Shown: positions 50,151 to 62,878 of the stretch, piece after piece | How positions within the stretch are numbered: the first letter of the stretch is position 1 | How the letters are laid out: each line of letters opens with the position of its first letter | Assembly (NCBI RefSeq): GCF_012489685.1 | Contig: NC_080044.1 | Coordinates: forward strand, 81,950,732-82,014,731 | Origin: Lotus japonicus | Lineage: Eukaryota > Streptophyta > Magnoliopsida > Fabales > Fabaceae | DNA: 64,000 bases | Reading direction: 5' to 3' | Made by a program: the position numbers and the translations under genes | The notes under the pieces: model-generated | What the model was told of the DNA's origin: nothing | The model's database searches: none | What the model saw: only the letters and a program-made list of their open reading frames with translations

Positions 50151-51548
50151 TAATTTCTACTGGGACAATCATGTTTGAGTCGGGTAGGACCTCTATGGAC
50201 GGCAAAGCTCTCCGTATCAAATATTTAATAAATTGGATTCATAGGGACTCGAACTCGAGTCCTCTGTTTAAACTATAACAACCTCGTTACGTCGCTGATG
50301 CTTCATTATCTTGAGATGAAGTATGATTATATTTATAGACATTCTATAAATGTGGAAACAGGATATTCAGTGAAGTAATAGTATACTCGTTCTCTATATT
50401 ATTGACTCAATGTCCCTATCAGTCAACCATAGTGGCATTGAAGTTGAATTTCAGGGTAAGATAAGAGAAAGAGAAAAAGAGCATGCACTACCTTTTCAAA
50501 AGAGCACCTGCAACGGCTCCTAATGTTTTGCTATCACCCTTTCCACTCATTTTCGCCATTCTTGAGAGCCGCCAATAAAGATGGCAGCTATCAAAATCCC
50601 TATCTGTGTGCAAGGGGCAAAGGCATTCTTAAATCTGTTGTAGTAGGTACATAACCAATGAGTTAAAAACGGAATAGGAGCTAACTAATTATTGATATCT
50701 ACACTACATAAATTGATCCATCAGTCAAAAATTAAGTTAAACTCAAGTTTAGATTGATAAATTGAGCTCAAAATCGTAAAAAATAACATCAAGGTCGGCC
50801 AATATTCCAAAGCCAGTGAATGACATGCTGATGTGAATGGGACCATGGAAGACTTTGAGCATTCTGTAGTGAAAGACTTTGACATTTGAGCACGTATAAG
50901 GAAATTTTAACGAGTGCTTGGTGGAGTTGACTATGGATAACTGACATGCATAAGAGCAAACATCAAGCTATGGCTCCTTGTGTACAAATCACACTAATTG
51001 CTATATTTGCAATATAAGCAAAAAAAGAGGGCACTAGAGGAAATTTTGACTTACAGGTGGAAGTAATTATGTTTTTTTTCTTTTTCAAAGATGATGTTGA
51101 TGTTCGAAAAAAATAAAATATCATTGGACATGATATTTCAAAAAGAAGTGCGAGAAAGACATGCCTCCATTACTATAGAGAACTAGAGATAATGTAATAT
51201 GTGATAGTGATATAAGAATTTGAATCCCACTAAAAAGGCCATGTTATTAGGAACACTATCAAATACTTAAGAGGAATAATCAGTCACAGTCTCACAGATA
51301 ATAGTTATAGAAACGCTTAATAGGAGAAAAATGAGTATGTAATGTAAAGAAAAGAGCTTTAATCTGTCTGCCTTTGCCCACAATAACAGTTGATTTGATA
51401 TGAATATCCACGATAACTAATTGCCCAAGGTATTTCAAGAAGTGTGTATTTTATTTTGGAGCTGTCTTTCAATCATATACTGCTCTTCGTGTAGGTTAAG
51501 ATCACCAAGCTGAAATCATGAAGTATTGTGTTCATGTGCAAAATCGAT
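50151..51548. other. Intergenic, no gene seen
   Basis: The word gggactcgaactcgagtcct at 50246-50265 contains a palindrome (actcgaactcgagt-like) but no tRNA can be folded around it. The last 200 bases are likely the MFDR 3' untranslated region. Confidence 0.45.
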
Positions 51549-54500
51549 TCATTCTGAGGTTGCTTTCAGTAGTTCATTCCAGGTGGCCAGTTTTTCCCTA
51601 GGCTTGTTCCTTGAACTTCCAAGCCTCCTTTCTTCAGAGTCAATCTTTTCCCAATCACCAAATGAGACTACTCTGACATTTCTATCATGCAGAAGCTGGA
51701 GAAGACCGTCCCTACCAGGTTTTGGCGAGGACATTGATGAAATCAAAAGTCCTCTTTCAATGTCTTCTGATATGCTCGAAACCTATCATTTCAAAATTGT
51801 CAGCAGATGATAATGCAATGCTAGTATAAAGTATACATGCAAACCTTGGCTACCCTGCCTTAGTCCCCACTGTTATTTAGTGGTAGAGCCAAAAAAATGA
51901 ATATAACATTAATGTTGTAACATTATACAGGATCAGTATACACCATAACCATGAAAAACTACAGCTAAATAACATTTGTTGTGGATTATAGTTATCATAA
52001 CAAATGTAACTGCCAGCAACTGATATAGCTGGCTTAATTTACATGATTGCCATGTGCAGGATCTGTACAAGATATAAGATCCAATAACATCTACACCCTT
52101 TCTAGTCTCGCATTCATAATGTAGCCTAACTCAAAATACTAAATGAATAAACATAAATGCATGATCTGTTTAATGATAAACGCGTAACAAACTAACTACC
52201 AAAAAGCTCAAGATCAAGCTCATCATTCATTTTAGAAATAATATGAATAGAAAAGCAAGAGAACATACAGTTTCTTCAGCACAATACAGGTTTGTGGCAA
52301 TAATCCCTGTTGGTCCTCTCTTCAACCAACCACATACATACAAGCCTTCTTCAAGTGCTGTAGGATCTAAAGTGTCACTCAACACTCGACCTCTATCATT
52401 TGGAACTATACCTGAAAGTTAGCCATCATACATACAAATATGAGATCCTGTCAGATGACGCATATAGATGCCCAGGCATCATGCTTAAACACCAATCCAA
52501 TTTTTTCATAAATAATAATTCATTAACAAAAAGGATAGACTACAGAGCAGGAGAATTAGGAATCTTTTCCTAAAGCTACAGTGAAAAGAGGAAAGAAAGT
52601 AAATGAAATGAGTAACTGAGTCCATCTGAAATGAGCATTGATTCAAACATAGGTTTTCCACAAGAAAACATGTAACATGAATTTACAAAAAATTGTATTG
52701 AAAGAAAATTGATTGGGAAATTCATTACTCATTCACCTTTCCTATGATCAAAAGGTAAGCCATCAACTGGGACTGATTTGTAACCAATACTCTTAAGTGC
52801 CATCCTACAAAAAAAGCCAGCAAGTTGCAAGGTATCAGTAACTACTCTCAACATTTTGTGTCCAGGAGGCTAGTCAGTCATTTACAGAGCAAAATGATAA
52901 ACTTTTTACTTTATGGAGCAAATGGAGTATAGCCACTTATGGATCTTTGATTATAATGATGCCAGAAGAAACGATTTCACGCAAAGTAAATACAAATTTT
53001 ATAACTAGGAATCTTAGAGGATAACATGATACCCGCATTTTGTATCTTCAAACTCTCCAGTACCAATGGCAATCTGTTTTCCAGGGCCAGCACCTGTAAA
53101 ATTATGTTGACTAATCAAAAGAAATTCATTGAACAAGAATTAGACTACATGGACATAAAGGTGCTAGTATTTAGCAAAGCTTCAAGAAATGTTTATAATT
53201 AATATCGTAGGAAAGCCCACCAGTGCATATATCTGCACTTGGGTTGCATTTGCACAACAATAAATTATGCCAATTCTTAACTATTAACATATCATATCAC
53301 ATTAGTGCCTATATTGTAACAAATTAAACATGAAGAAACGAAAATTACCTTTTAGAACTGTCTTCTCAAAGTGCACTCCAGAAACATGGCCAGCTCTCTC
53401 TTCTGACTCTTGAAAACTATCTGGCTTTCGGAAGAAGACAAAATGGAGCTCACGTTGGTTCAAACCAGCTTGTTTGGGTCTCGAAGTAGCTGCCTTAGAT
53501 AGCAACTCATAAACTCTTCTCTGTATTCGGCTACTCTTAAGTTCTTCCTTTGCCAAGTGACATATCAGAGATAAAAACATGACAATATCAGTGAAAAGGA
53601 ATCCAGTTTTCTTTAATTACTGATAAAGATTTAAAGGATAAGATACCTGAATAGAAGATACAAAACAGGAAATTATGACTAAAAAAAGCAATTAGAAAAA
53701 ACATACTACTTGGGGTATCTGTATGTTTTTTGAGTGAAGAAGATAGAAAGATAGTGGAGATAGGGGAGAAAATAGATTCATCGTATACCTCATCGGACGG
53801 GGTCAAATGTAAATCAGATTCCTGTATGAAAATATTAAGGTTATGAATGCCTGCATGTAAATGTCCAAGCTTCAGTTAGTGTCATGTGTGAGATGGGTAT
53901 GATGTAAAACTACAGTATATGACGAATAATAAATTGTTTGGAAGTAATTAGCACCAACACAGACAAGATGGGAAACCAATATAATATTTAAGATGATGGG
54001 CCAAAAATACATGATCAGGGTTCCATTTTCAGTTCAAATTGTCATCTTAAGGTCTTCAATGGTTTCAAATCAATGATACATGAGTAGAGTAAATAGAAAC
54101 AGGTGCAAAGTAAGTTGTAGGACTGATAAATATAGGAAAAGAAGCTAACATGAGACTGCGATCAATGAAATCAATGGAGAATGAAAAAACAAATTAACAA
54201 GTGATCACTAGGCATGCTAATTGAGAAGTATTGGTCTACAAAGGAAACTTCAATTCCAATAAAGAATAGCATTATGGACGGTGTTCCCCCCTTTCCACAC
54301 GGCTCCACAGAACAACACCAAAATAAATGTATCAAACAAATATGTATAAGAAAACTGAGTGGGTAACTTAAACTTAGTATGAGTTGATGCAAAAGTTACC
54401 AAGAACTTCACGTAATTCTTTTGCAGTACAAGCCGCTTGGGATGGACCACGTCTTCCAACCAAATAAACTACCCTGCAATATTGCTTATATTACTAAAAC

Positions 54501-56288
54501 CAACATATGGAATATCAAAAGCTCTATTTCTATGTGGCTGTTTCAAAATTCAAACAATGCAACTAAATACCTGATAGAGCTCTCCTCTAAGGTAGCCAAA
54601 GCATGACCAGCAATATCTGTTGTTGCTAACTCAGTACTAGGTCGTAAAAGAATACGTGCGACATCTAGTGCAACATTTCCCTGATATTAGATAAAACCAT
54701 TTATCCAAACCTCAATCCAAGTGAAAATTAAATTTGTTTATTCCGGAAAGTCTACTTCACAAGTGCTTTCTTAAAATTCATTAAATGTGTCTTTTCTCAG
54801 AAAGAAGTAACATATAATTCGCTCAACTAAGATTTGTTATAAAATCTAGGGACCGAAGAACATGGTAAAAAGTTACCTGACCAAGAACTACAGCTGTATC
54901 AGAGCTCTTCAGGTCTGGATTAAGATTTCGTCCATCTGGGTGCCCATTATACCACCAAACAAACTCTCTAGCTGATAGTATCCCTTTCAAGTTCTGAGAA
55001 GAAAAAATATAAAAGGCATTAAAATACAACTGTAAAAGTAACTCAAAATATCAGCAGATGCATTACTATAGCAGAATAAATGAATATAATAAAAAGTCAT
55101 CACTTATCCTACAGGAAATACAAGAAATTCAAGTAAATATTCTTATAATTCAGGAAAAAAGCAAATAAGGAAATCAAGCATACTTCGCCTGGAACACCAA
55201 GACTTCTATCACTTTCAGCACCATATGCGAGGACAACCTGTTCAAATGCATAAACTGGTTATTGAAAAGATGGTACAACTGACCAATATGCACATTTACG
55301 TGTTACCACTAAGATAACAAATCCAGAACCAGAGCCTCACCACATGATACAGCTCGCGCAATTCAGAGAGAGAGATGCTGGATCCAAGGGTCACATTTCC
55401 AAAAAACGAGCATCGTTCCTGTTGCGCCACCCTTGAGAATTGGTTGGCGACAATCTGTAGCAAGTTTTCTGGTAAACTAAGCTCATTGGAGTTACTCTCA
55501 CCAAAGAAACATATCGAAAACCCCACCCCAGCTAAAATTTTGAAATACTTTTTCCAAGTAAACCCCCAGTTAGATTGTAAATTTGGCAGCAAAGTGCAAA
55601 CACATTAGTTCCTCCTAGAAATGCAAAAAAAAAACTCATCTTAGTCCCAGAGAGTCACACATTAGTCCCTAAAGATAAATATGGCCAGCATTTGAGATTC
55701 TTATAAACAAAAATGAGATTTTTATAGTATCATTTCAGTGGTTAAATTGAGGGTTCATTCTTTTCAATTTTCTCTATAACACCAAAATAGCCACAACTAA
55801 TAACTTCTTGTTGAAAACAACTTCCACAAGTATCATCATATCATATATAAGGCCTGTTAATAGCGCGCTATAGCGTAGCGCTCTGGGGTTCACTGCTACT
55901 CCACTATTCACCGTTATTTGCTGCTATTGTCCGCTATAGGGCTCGAGCCGCTACGCTACGCTATCCGCCATTAACAACCCTTACATTATGAAATATACCA
56001 ATGCTAATGAATCAATCATGAAGTTCACCAGTTACAGAGGAATTCATGCTGCAAATAACAATGGACCTTAGTATCAGGGTGATCGGGTGCGACACCGGAG
56101 CGGACCAATCCAAAAGGCGTAGGCAACCTGTCAATGATATCAACTCGTGCTTGTTGGTGCGCCTTCAACATCTTCTCAGCAGTGTAGAAACCAGCAGGGC
56201 CGCTTCCAACAACACACACCCGCAAAGGGTTTCCAGAAATGCTCGAGAAGCTTCTACAGAGCAACCTTCTTGCGTGCAAAATCGTCAT
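51549..56288 (-). CDS. MFDR: NADPH:adrenodoxin/ferredoxin oxidoreductase, mitochondrial, 12 exons
   Basis: Exons are 56288-56067, 55454-55341, 55237-55184, 54993-54877, 54680-54571, 54473-54400, 53850-53789, 53547-53349, 53093-53033, 52804-52737, 52411-52269 and 51782-51549. Phases agree throughout and the product is 485 residues, matching the about 483 of the plant enzyme. It passes electrons from NADPH through FAD to mitochondrial ferredoxin, feeding biotin synthase and Fe-S assembly. The first about 18 residues ([18 protein letters not shown]) form an Arg-rich, acid-free mitochondrial presequence. The FAD motif GSGPAG is at 28-33 and the family motif [19 protein letters not shown] closes exon 1. 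The NADP-binding motif GQGNVALD starts at 168, and the second FAD motif [14 protein letters not shown] runs 388-401. The short exon 7 was placed by phase and the conserved sequence before LTPSDE. The exon 1 donor is GTCCAT, weak but legal. Confidence 0.96.
55848..55983. mobile_element. GC-rich foldback element (agcg repeats) in MFDR intron 1
   Basis: The left end taaggcctgttaatagcg and the right end, read inward taagggttgttaatggcg, are inverted near-copies. Both continue inward into atagcgtagcg. The core is rich in gcgctatagcg, gctacgctacg words, unlike the AT-rich intron around it. It lies in intron 1 (55455-56066). Confidence 0.6.
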
Positions 56289-56704
56289 CTCCGTTTTGTG
56301 CAGTGAACGAGAAACTCCCTATTCTGCTCTCTACTGGCAGAGGCTGCTCCCTTTGGTGGCCGGAACCCAACCTCGCCGGAAAGCCACTATCACCACCTGG
56401 TTTGGCTCTTGGGCTCTTTGGGCTTGTCTCCTTTACACTTGCTTTTGGTGGGCTTTTATTCTTCTGTTTTATCCCATGGACAAACACAAACCTCTTTTTT
56501 GATTAAATAAAAAACATAACAAAACAAACCACTTATAATCAATTATATACATTATAAGTGCATGTTTAGAAATCAAGGGCAAGTCTCAAACGTGTATTCA
56601 ACTAATCATAATTTCAAAATTGTATTAATTCATGTTCAACACCAACATAATTCTGTTTTGAAATATAAAGGCACCCTGGTTATAAATAAGTCTTTGGGGA
56701 ACTC

Positions 56705-56742
<38 letters not shown>

Positions 56743-57730
56743 AAACTATATAAAGGGAGAGTTTTTGCAGCCTTGGGGGTAAATCTGTCAATCAACAAAT
56801 AATTTCAAAGACTATGAAGCTTGACCATGGATATTTTGGTAAAGATGCATTTTATTTCACTTGGATTGAATCTCAGCCGTCCACTTCATAGCGATCTCAT
56901 TGTCTTTCTACATTCTCAAATGCATTCACTAAACTTAATTGTAAAAATCAATGCATTCATTCATATGGGGTCCTAAAAACCTTTGAAGAAACCTTCAATA
57001 TTCTTCAGTTTTTTTAAACCTTTCATCTTCTTCAAAGCTTAAACTACATGTATAAATAGTCCTTTGCTCCATACTTTTTTTTGCCAGTTTTCTTACCTTT
57101 ATCTTTGCTTTTTATTTGGTTTATAGTAGATTCGGTCATAGGCGTTTCAAGCTTGATCAAACTCTCAAATGGTGAATGACTTTTCATTGTACTTTTTGCT
57201 TTTTCCTTCTATTATATCATTTCTTTGTCTTTTGCAAATTTTTTAAAAAGTGAGTGTGTCTATCAACGTTTGAGCTTCTAATTTAGAATATTATAATTTG
57301 GTTTTTGTTAATTTCAGGTTCAAACTGTGCGAGTGGAGAAGATGATATATTAGGTTGTTATGAGGGGAACAAGTAAAGTAAGACACATGTGTAAAGAAAT
57401 CATGACTTGAAAGTTATCTAATAAATTTGTATTTCTTTCCTTTAAACTTTCATGCTTGAATTTATAAATTATTATTTTATTGGGTAACAGAGGATGATGG
57501 CATGGTGAAGATTTGAAAGATTTAATCTTGATTGTCTAAAGTTTTCTGCAATGTTTCAGGTTTGCTTCTCTTCTTTTGGTTTCCTCGATTTTTATTCAGT
57601 ACAACTGGAATTTAATAGTAAAATTAATCAATGTTTTTCTTCTTGGATTGTTCTTTTAATAGAGACCAAAATGCTCAATGAAATCCTTTGCTTTTGGCTA
57701 ATGTGGCTATTAGCTATTTACATAAATTCT
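56289..57730. other. Upstream of MFDR: promoter side, (CTAT)n, otherwise no gene
   Basis: GC-richer sequence at 56289-56490 adjoins the MFDR start and is likely its promoter or leader. A (CTAT)n microsatellite lies at about 56706-56742. The rest is AT-rich with no supportable frame. Confidence 0.55.
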
Positions 57731-58490
57731 TCTAAACATAGCTTTTACCTACTTTCTGCAATTTTACCGTCCTTGCACTTTTTTGATAGACATAGAACAA
57801 TACTAAATTCAACTTGCTGCTACCAAGGTGCAGTATATACCATAGTCCCACATCAATCCACTTTTATTTATTTTATATCTTCTCTATATTTGATCTATGG
57901 TTGCTCATGATTCGTGAGTTTCTATTTTTATTTATTTATTTTGAAGGAATGGCCAAAAGGTTCATTAGAGGAGACTGTGCAAAATGCCATAAAATCATGG
58001 GAGATGGAGCTTTCACACAAAACCCGCTTGAAGATTTCAGAACCATAAATCCTGAAAAGTTCAAGCTCTTTGTTAATGGAAATTAATTAACCACATGTTG
58101 TCTCAGATTATTTGATTTTTTTTCATGAGTTAATTGAGTTCATTTTCCTCTGACTAATTTGATTGTCCTTTATATTCACATGATTTTGGATGTCATAGGA
58201 TCAAAGTTTCAGAACTCTTTGAGGTTCTGCCTTTTCCAAAAAGAGATCACAAAAGACAAAGATAACCTCCTCAATTTTTAATTTCTTTATGCATAAGAGT
58301 ACAACTCCTTAATATTTTAATTTCTTCAATTCAGAGTTGGAGGTTGATATTTGTTTACATAACCTCTTATAAATAAAATCAAATAAGCTTTTCTAAACGG
58401 AGCTTTTATCTACTTTCTGCAATTTTACCTTCTTGCACTTTTTTGATAGATATAGAACAATACAAATTCAACTTGCTGCCATCTTCGGGC
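57731..58490 (+). repeat. Direct repeat pair flanking a pseudogene exon
   Basis: A block of about 95 bp at 57731-57825 recurs at 58392-58490, sharing gcttttacctactttctgc, gcacttttttgatagac and attcaacttgctgc. The copies lie about 660 bp apart in the same orientation and differ at scattered positions. The pathogen-related exon relic sits between them. Confidence 0.75.
57947..58083 (+). pseudogene. Exon fragment of a pathogen-related protein (SnoaL-like), frameshifted
   Basis: The first frame reads EWPKGSLEETVQNAIKSWEM followed by ELSHKTRL. At about 58028-58031 the frame shifts by a lost base and continues DFRTINPEKFKLFVNG, then stops. From family knowledge this is the conserved second exon of plant pathogen-related proteins, a family with a SnoaL/NTF2-like fold and unknown reaction. 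An AG acceptor precedes it (ttgaag), but the first exon and the C-terminal exons are absent nearby. The upstream shadow frame starting at an ATG inside this exon mixes both frames and is not a gene. Confidence 0.6.
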
Positions 58491-58550
58491 AAGCTAAATG
58501 TTTTCATAATAGGAAAGATCTGCAGCTTAAAGATCTGCAAACGATGAAGG

Positions 58551-58686
58551 GCAAGATCGTTCTCTCCAACTGTGGTAAGAACCCTTCTTCTAATTTTTTC
58601 TACCATTTGTTTTGTGGAAAACGAAGCGAGGGGGAAGAAATCCACAAAGAGCAAGATCGTTCTCTCCAACTGTGGTAAGAACCTTT
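58551..58686 (+). repeat. Short tandem duplication with a 100-bp period
   Basis: The 36-bp block starting gcaagatcgttctctccaac occurs at 58551 and again at 58651, with the same tgtggtaagaacc ending. The spacing is exactly 100 bp. Both copies end in gtaaga, which could act as splice donors, but I cannot assign a gene. Confidence 0.8.
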
Positions 58687-59220
58687 CATTTTTTTTTCCT
58701 TTCTTTCTGCGTTTTGACTTCAGAGTACATACTTTTAATTTTTCTACAATTTGTTTTTCACATTAGGTTGTTGTTTTCTTTATTCTCATTTCTCCTCTTC
58801 CACTCCAGTAAGATACATTCTTTATTCCTCAATTCATTTTTTTGTTCACATTAGGTTGTTATCTTCTTTATTTTATTCCTCATATGAGTGCATGATTTCA
58901 AAAGTGACACCTTACGAATATCCCCTGGCTTAAGAAGTTCCCCAATACTATAATTTATTTTATTCTTTCCTCATACTGTTATCTCAATTGATTCTCTCCT
59001 AATTATTTACTAAACCTCTCTTCTACTTTATATTAAAAAGATATTCTTTTTAATTTTTTAAGGCCAAGAATTGCCACTCATACATTTACAAGTTTCAATG
59101 TCCTCATTTTGGAAGAGTACTCTTATAAGGCCAAATGTGACATCTTCTCTTTCATTTATATGTGCTTATTGTGGATATTGAAGAATTTAGTGGTTACATA
59201 TTAGTAATTAATATCATTTA

Positions 59221-61660
59221 GGAATTCCATAGGACATGATTAGTTAGTTCGGATTTATACAAGACATTAATCCTAAAAAATAAAAGTTAACCGTTTAAAC
59301 ATTAAATTTGATATCAATGTCAATAAAAACTTTCCACTAACCCTTTCCACTACAATAATTACAAGTACTAACTTTTCACTAACTCTCTTATAAGTCTAAC
59401 TATTTTTCTTCTCTATTTGTGGTCATTCAATACACAAGCTGATTTATTGTTGAATGCATATATTGACAGGAGTGGAAAAGGGAAAGGCCTAAGCCAGGTG
59501 GTACAACTCTCATTGAAGAGGACAAAGAGGGGGGAAGAGGAAGAAGAAAATGATGATTCTGAGAAGCAGGACAAAAATAGTATGCTATAAACATCATGTT
59601 ATTGCATCAGAAAGTTTGAGCTTTCTTAGTTTGTCTAGGCACCATTACAATGTATCAAACATATTCAATATTAATTGAGTTATTCATGGTGAATTGACAA
59701 AGATACAACTTTATTATTGAAGAGAGATTTTTTTGATAAATTGAAAGGCAGATTTTATCAATACTGAGAGGGTAACAGTAAATGATATCATTTTTTGTAA
59801 GTGGTCAGTTGGTTAAATGGTATTAGTTTGTGGTTAATTATATGAATAAAGTGGTTAAATTAATTTGATGTTTGAAGAAAAAATAAACTTTTTTTTCTTT
59901 ATCGGAAAACAAGAAAAATACACTCTAATACAAATTTAGTATTTTCTATTGTAACATGACGAATTTTTAGAATTCTTAATTTTTTTTCATATAGTTTCTA
60001 AATAATTATTTTTGTAACAATACAAATACCATTCTAGGATTCTTAATCTTTTGAAATAAAAAAAGTTATTAGTTATAAAATTCCTTAAGACATGATCCTT
60101 TAGTTTAGATTTCTAGAATATAATAACTAATATTTATTTAAAAATAAAGGTGGATGTTTTAACATTAAACTTTATGAGAATGCAAAAATTACTCATCAAA
60201 ATAAATGGTTAATATGAGATAGTATTTCATAGGTTAATATGACTTACGATTTTTTTATTTAGTGTTTAGTTAAATTAATTACACAATAAATCAAAATTAA
60301 TATTAATTATTGAACTCCATATGTCATGGTAAATTATTTTATATTAAATAAAAATTTAACTAATATTAATATTAATCTTTAACAATTAAAGGTAGGGTTT
60401 TTTTTGGTGCAAAAGGTAGGGGTTTAAACATTAAATCTAATATAAATGCCAAAATAAATGTTAGAGTAATCCTTCCAGCTTCACCAAATTTATAGTTAAT
60501 ATTAGTTACATATCAAATAATTAGGTTTTTTTAGGGGCAATAATTAGGTAAATATCAGTAATATAATTACATAGGACATATGAATTGTTTTAATTTCCTA
60601 TTATATATATATATTATTAAATATTAATATTAATCTAAAAAAACTTAATATCAGTTACGAAATTCCATAAGACATCATAAATCATTTCAGTCTTATATAA
60701 TAAATTAATTAATGTTAATACTAATATTAAAAAAACTAATATAATTTATGAAATTCCTTGATAAATTATTTTTTGATTTATATAATATATTAATTAATAT
60801 TCATATTAATATTCAGCAATTCAAGCTTGTGATTTTACCATTAAATTTGTTATAAATTTCAACTTAAACTTTCTAATAATCCTTTAACCTACACCTAAAT
60901 TTCCTACTATTAAAGTTTAATTAATATTGGTAACAAATTAAATAAAAATAAAATCATATACGGAATTCCATATGACATGAAAATTATTTTTAATTTATAT
61001 AAAATTAATATATAATATTAATCTTGAAAAATGTGATATCAATTATGGAACTCTCTTTAGGACATGGTAAATTATTTAAAATTTATAAATTATGTAAATC
61101 AATATTGATATTAATATTTAGATATTAAAGTTTGGGATTTTACATTAAATATGATATGAATGCGACAATAAAATTTCTACTAACCGTTGCGCCTCCACTT
61201 AGTTTTTTGTTAATTTTGTATTTGATATTATTTACAAATTAAATAAAAATAAAATATCAGTTACGAAATTTCAAAAGACACGATAAAATTTCTAGGGAAT
61301 TATAACATAAGTTACGGAATTTCACAAGACATAGAAAATTATTATCAAATTTATACAATATATAAATAAATATTAATATTATTCTTTAGCAATTAATTTT
61401 GAAAGTTTAACATTAACTTTGATATGAATGCCACAATAAACCTTTTACTAGCCCTTTCACTTACACTTTGATATTTTATTGATGTTTATTTAATATCATT
61501 TACACACTAATTAAAAAGTTTAATATCAGTTACGGAAATCCATAGGACATGCATTATAATTTTATTAGGATTATAGTTATATAATATAATAAATAATATA
61601 TTATTATTAATCTTTAAAATTTTAATATCATTTACAAAATTCCATAGGACATAGTAAATT
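59221..61660 (+). repeat. Degenerate minisatellite array, roughly 300-bp units
   Basis: Variants of the core ttacggaattccataggacat recur in one orientation at about 59221, 60078, 60310, 60661, 60961, 61047, 61261, 61311, 61530 and 61631. Most are followed by taaattatttt...atttatataatatattaattaatattaat-like sequence, then a taaacattaaatttgatatgaatgcc-like block and a ctttccactaaccctttcacttac-like block. Spacing clusters near 300 bp with some shorter sub-repeats. The copies are diverged. Confidence 0.75.
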
Positions 61661-62114
61661 AATTTGGATTTAAAAAAATTATATAAATATAAAACTAAGG
61701 ATAAGATGTGTATTGTGATTATTATTTTATTAAATGGTTGAATCAAATGATACTAATGAGAATTTTATCATGATTTTCTAATTTGCACAAAATTTGTTAA
61801 TTAATATTTTCAATCATTCTTTTGCTGCCAAAAAAAAAATTTGTCACAACAAAAAGAGTTGTAACCTTCCTGCTCCATGTAGTTAATGAATGGGGAAATT
61901 AAATTAATAAATATAAAAAAAATCCAAATATATTTATCCCATTATACTAACTACTGTCTTCTATTATTTTCTTATATTTCGTGAAAGCCAGTAAGTCAAT
62001 CAGAATGTCAAGTTACATTCTCAATGTAATAATCATTCTATTTCCTATTTGTAACAAAATATTTTTATAATCATTACTTACTTAATGTCTTTTATCAGCT
62101 CATATATAATATGA

Positions 62115-62306
62115 GAAAAGGTAATATATAGTGTCGGTGTAATTTTTTTTTACACAAACGTCTGATTGATTTCCGTAACATCAGAAACTATAATTGTAAT
62201 TTAATTAAAATAAATGAGCAATATAATCATTTATCCCACGTGACATACAATAATTGGATAACATTGTAAAATTTCTTTACACTGACAGTACGCATCTATT
62301 AAACTC
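62115..62306. mobile_element. Degenerate MULE-type MITE inside the Helitron region
   Basis: The right end ttacactgacagtacgcatc..attaaactc and the left ggtaatatatagtgtcggtgtaa are inverted and match the intact 194-bp MITE at 63611. The middle words catttatcccacgtgacata parallel that element's centre. Confidence 0.55.
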
Positions 62307-62344
62307 ATATAATATTTCATCTCACTAAAATAAAAAATTAAATT

Positions 62345-62878
62345 GTTATATAAAAGACCGAATTAAATAGTTCAACGTTGAAATAAACGTAAAAACACAA
62401 ATTAGTATAATTATTATGTCACTACAAAATAAATACAAACACATACAACACACAAAAAAACACTAAAAAATTTAAGTTAACTTAAATCTAAAATTAATTT
62501 TAATTTTTTAATTCATAAATTTGTTTTTATAAACCTAATAAGATAAATTACTTTATTAAACTTTAGCTCAATAAACATAATACCCCGTGTAACGCACGGG
62601 TAACAAAATATTTTTTTTCCTCTATAACAAACTAAATTAAATAGTGCAACATTAAACACAAAACCCAATAATAAATAAAATAGTTGTGCTTCTACAAAAT
62701 AAAAGCAAACACATTCTTCACGGAAAAAATTTACATATTCGTGTTTTCTTATATTCAATTTTTTTTTTGTCCTTTTAACTCATAAACTATTTTTAAATAA
62801 ACATAATACAAATTTAATTTTTTTATACAATAAACAAAAATTAAAATCCCCCGTGCATCGCACGGGTAAAAGGACTAG
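62345..62878 (+). repeat. Tandem duplication of a Helitron 3' terminal region
   Basis: Two diverged units of about 260 bp follow one another. Each has an attaaatagt-caac start, ctacaaaataaa.acaaacaca in the middle and ends in a cccgtg..gcacggg hairpin (62584-62600 and 62850-62866). Only the second hairpin is followed by CTAG-T; the first continues into taacaaaata. Confidence 0.75.

Larger units (their letters stand above)
59020..62878 (+). mobile_element. Putative non-autonomous Helitron; 3' end at 62878, 5' end tentative
   Basis: The right terminus has the hairpin CCCGTGC-ATC-GCACGGG (62850-62866), 8 bases, then CTAG (62875-62878) followed by T, the canonical Helitron 3' end. A possible 5' end is the TC-led tcttctactttatattaaaa near 59020, which is like plant Helitron starts but lacks the expected preceding A. 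Inside are a minisatellite-like array and a second internal 3'-type hairpin at 62584-62600. There is no Rep/helicase. An acidic/basic coding-like scrap at 59470-59570 is unassigned. Confidence 0.55.

Noticed and set aside
50246..50265. Palindromic gggactcgaactcgagtcct as a possible tRNA T-arm
   Set aside because: No acceptor, D-arm or anticodon arm can be paired around it.
53830..54400. Search for an extra MFDR microexon between exons 6 and 7
   Set aside because: Extending exon 7 to an acceptor at 53851-53852 supplies the missing conserved residues in frame, so no extra exon is needed.
57551..57910. 119-residue plus-strand frame rich in Phe, Leu and Ser
   Set aside because: Phe/Leu/Ser content is what T-rich DNA gives by chance; no domain and it overlaps a repeat.
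62420..62436. cactacaaaataaatac as the partner end of the CACTA fragment
   Set aside because: The word belongs to the tandem Helitron-end repeat; its counterpart in the second unit reads cttctacaaaata.
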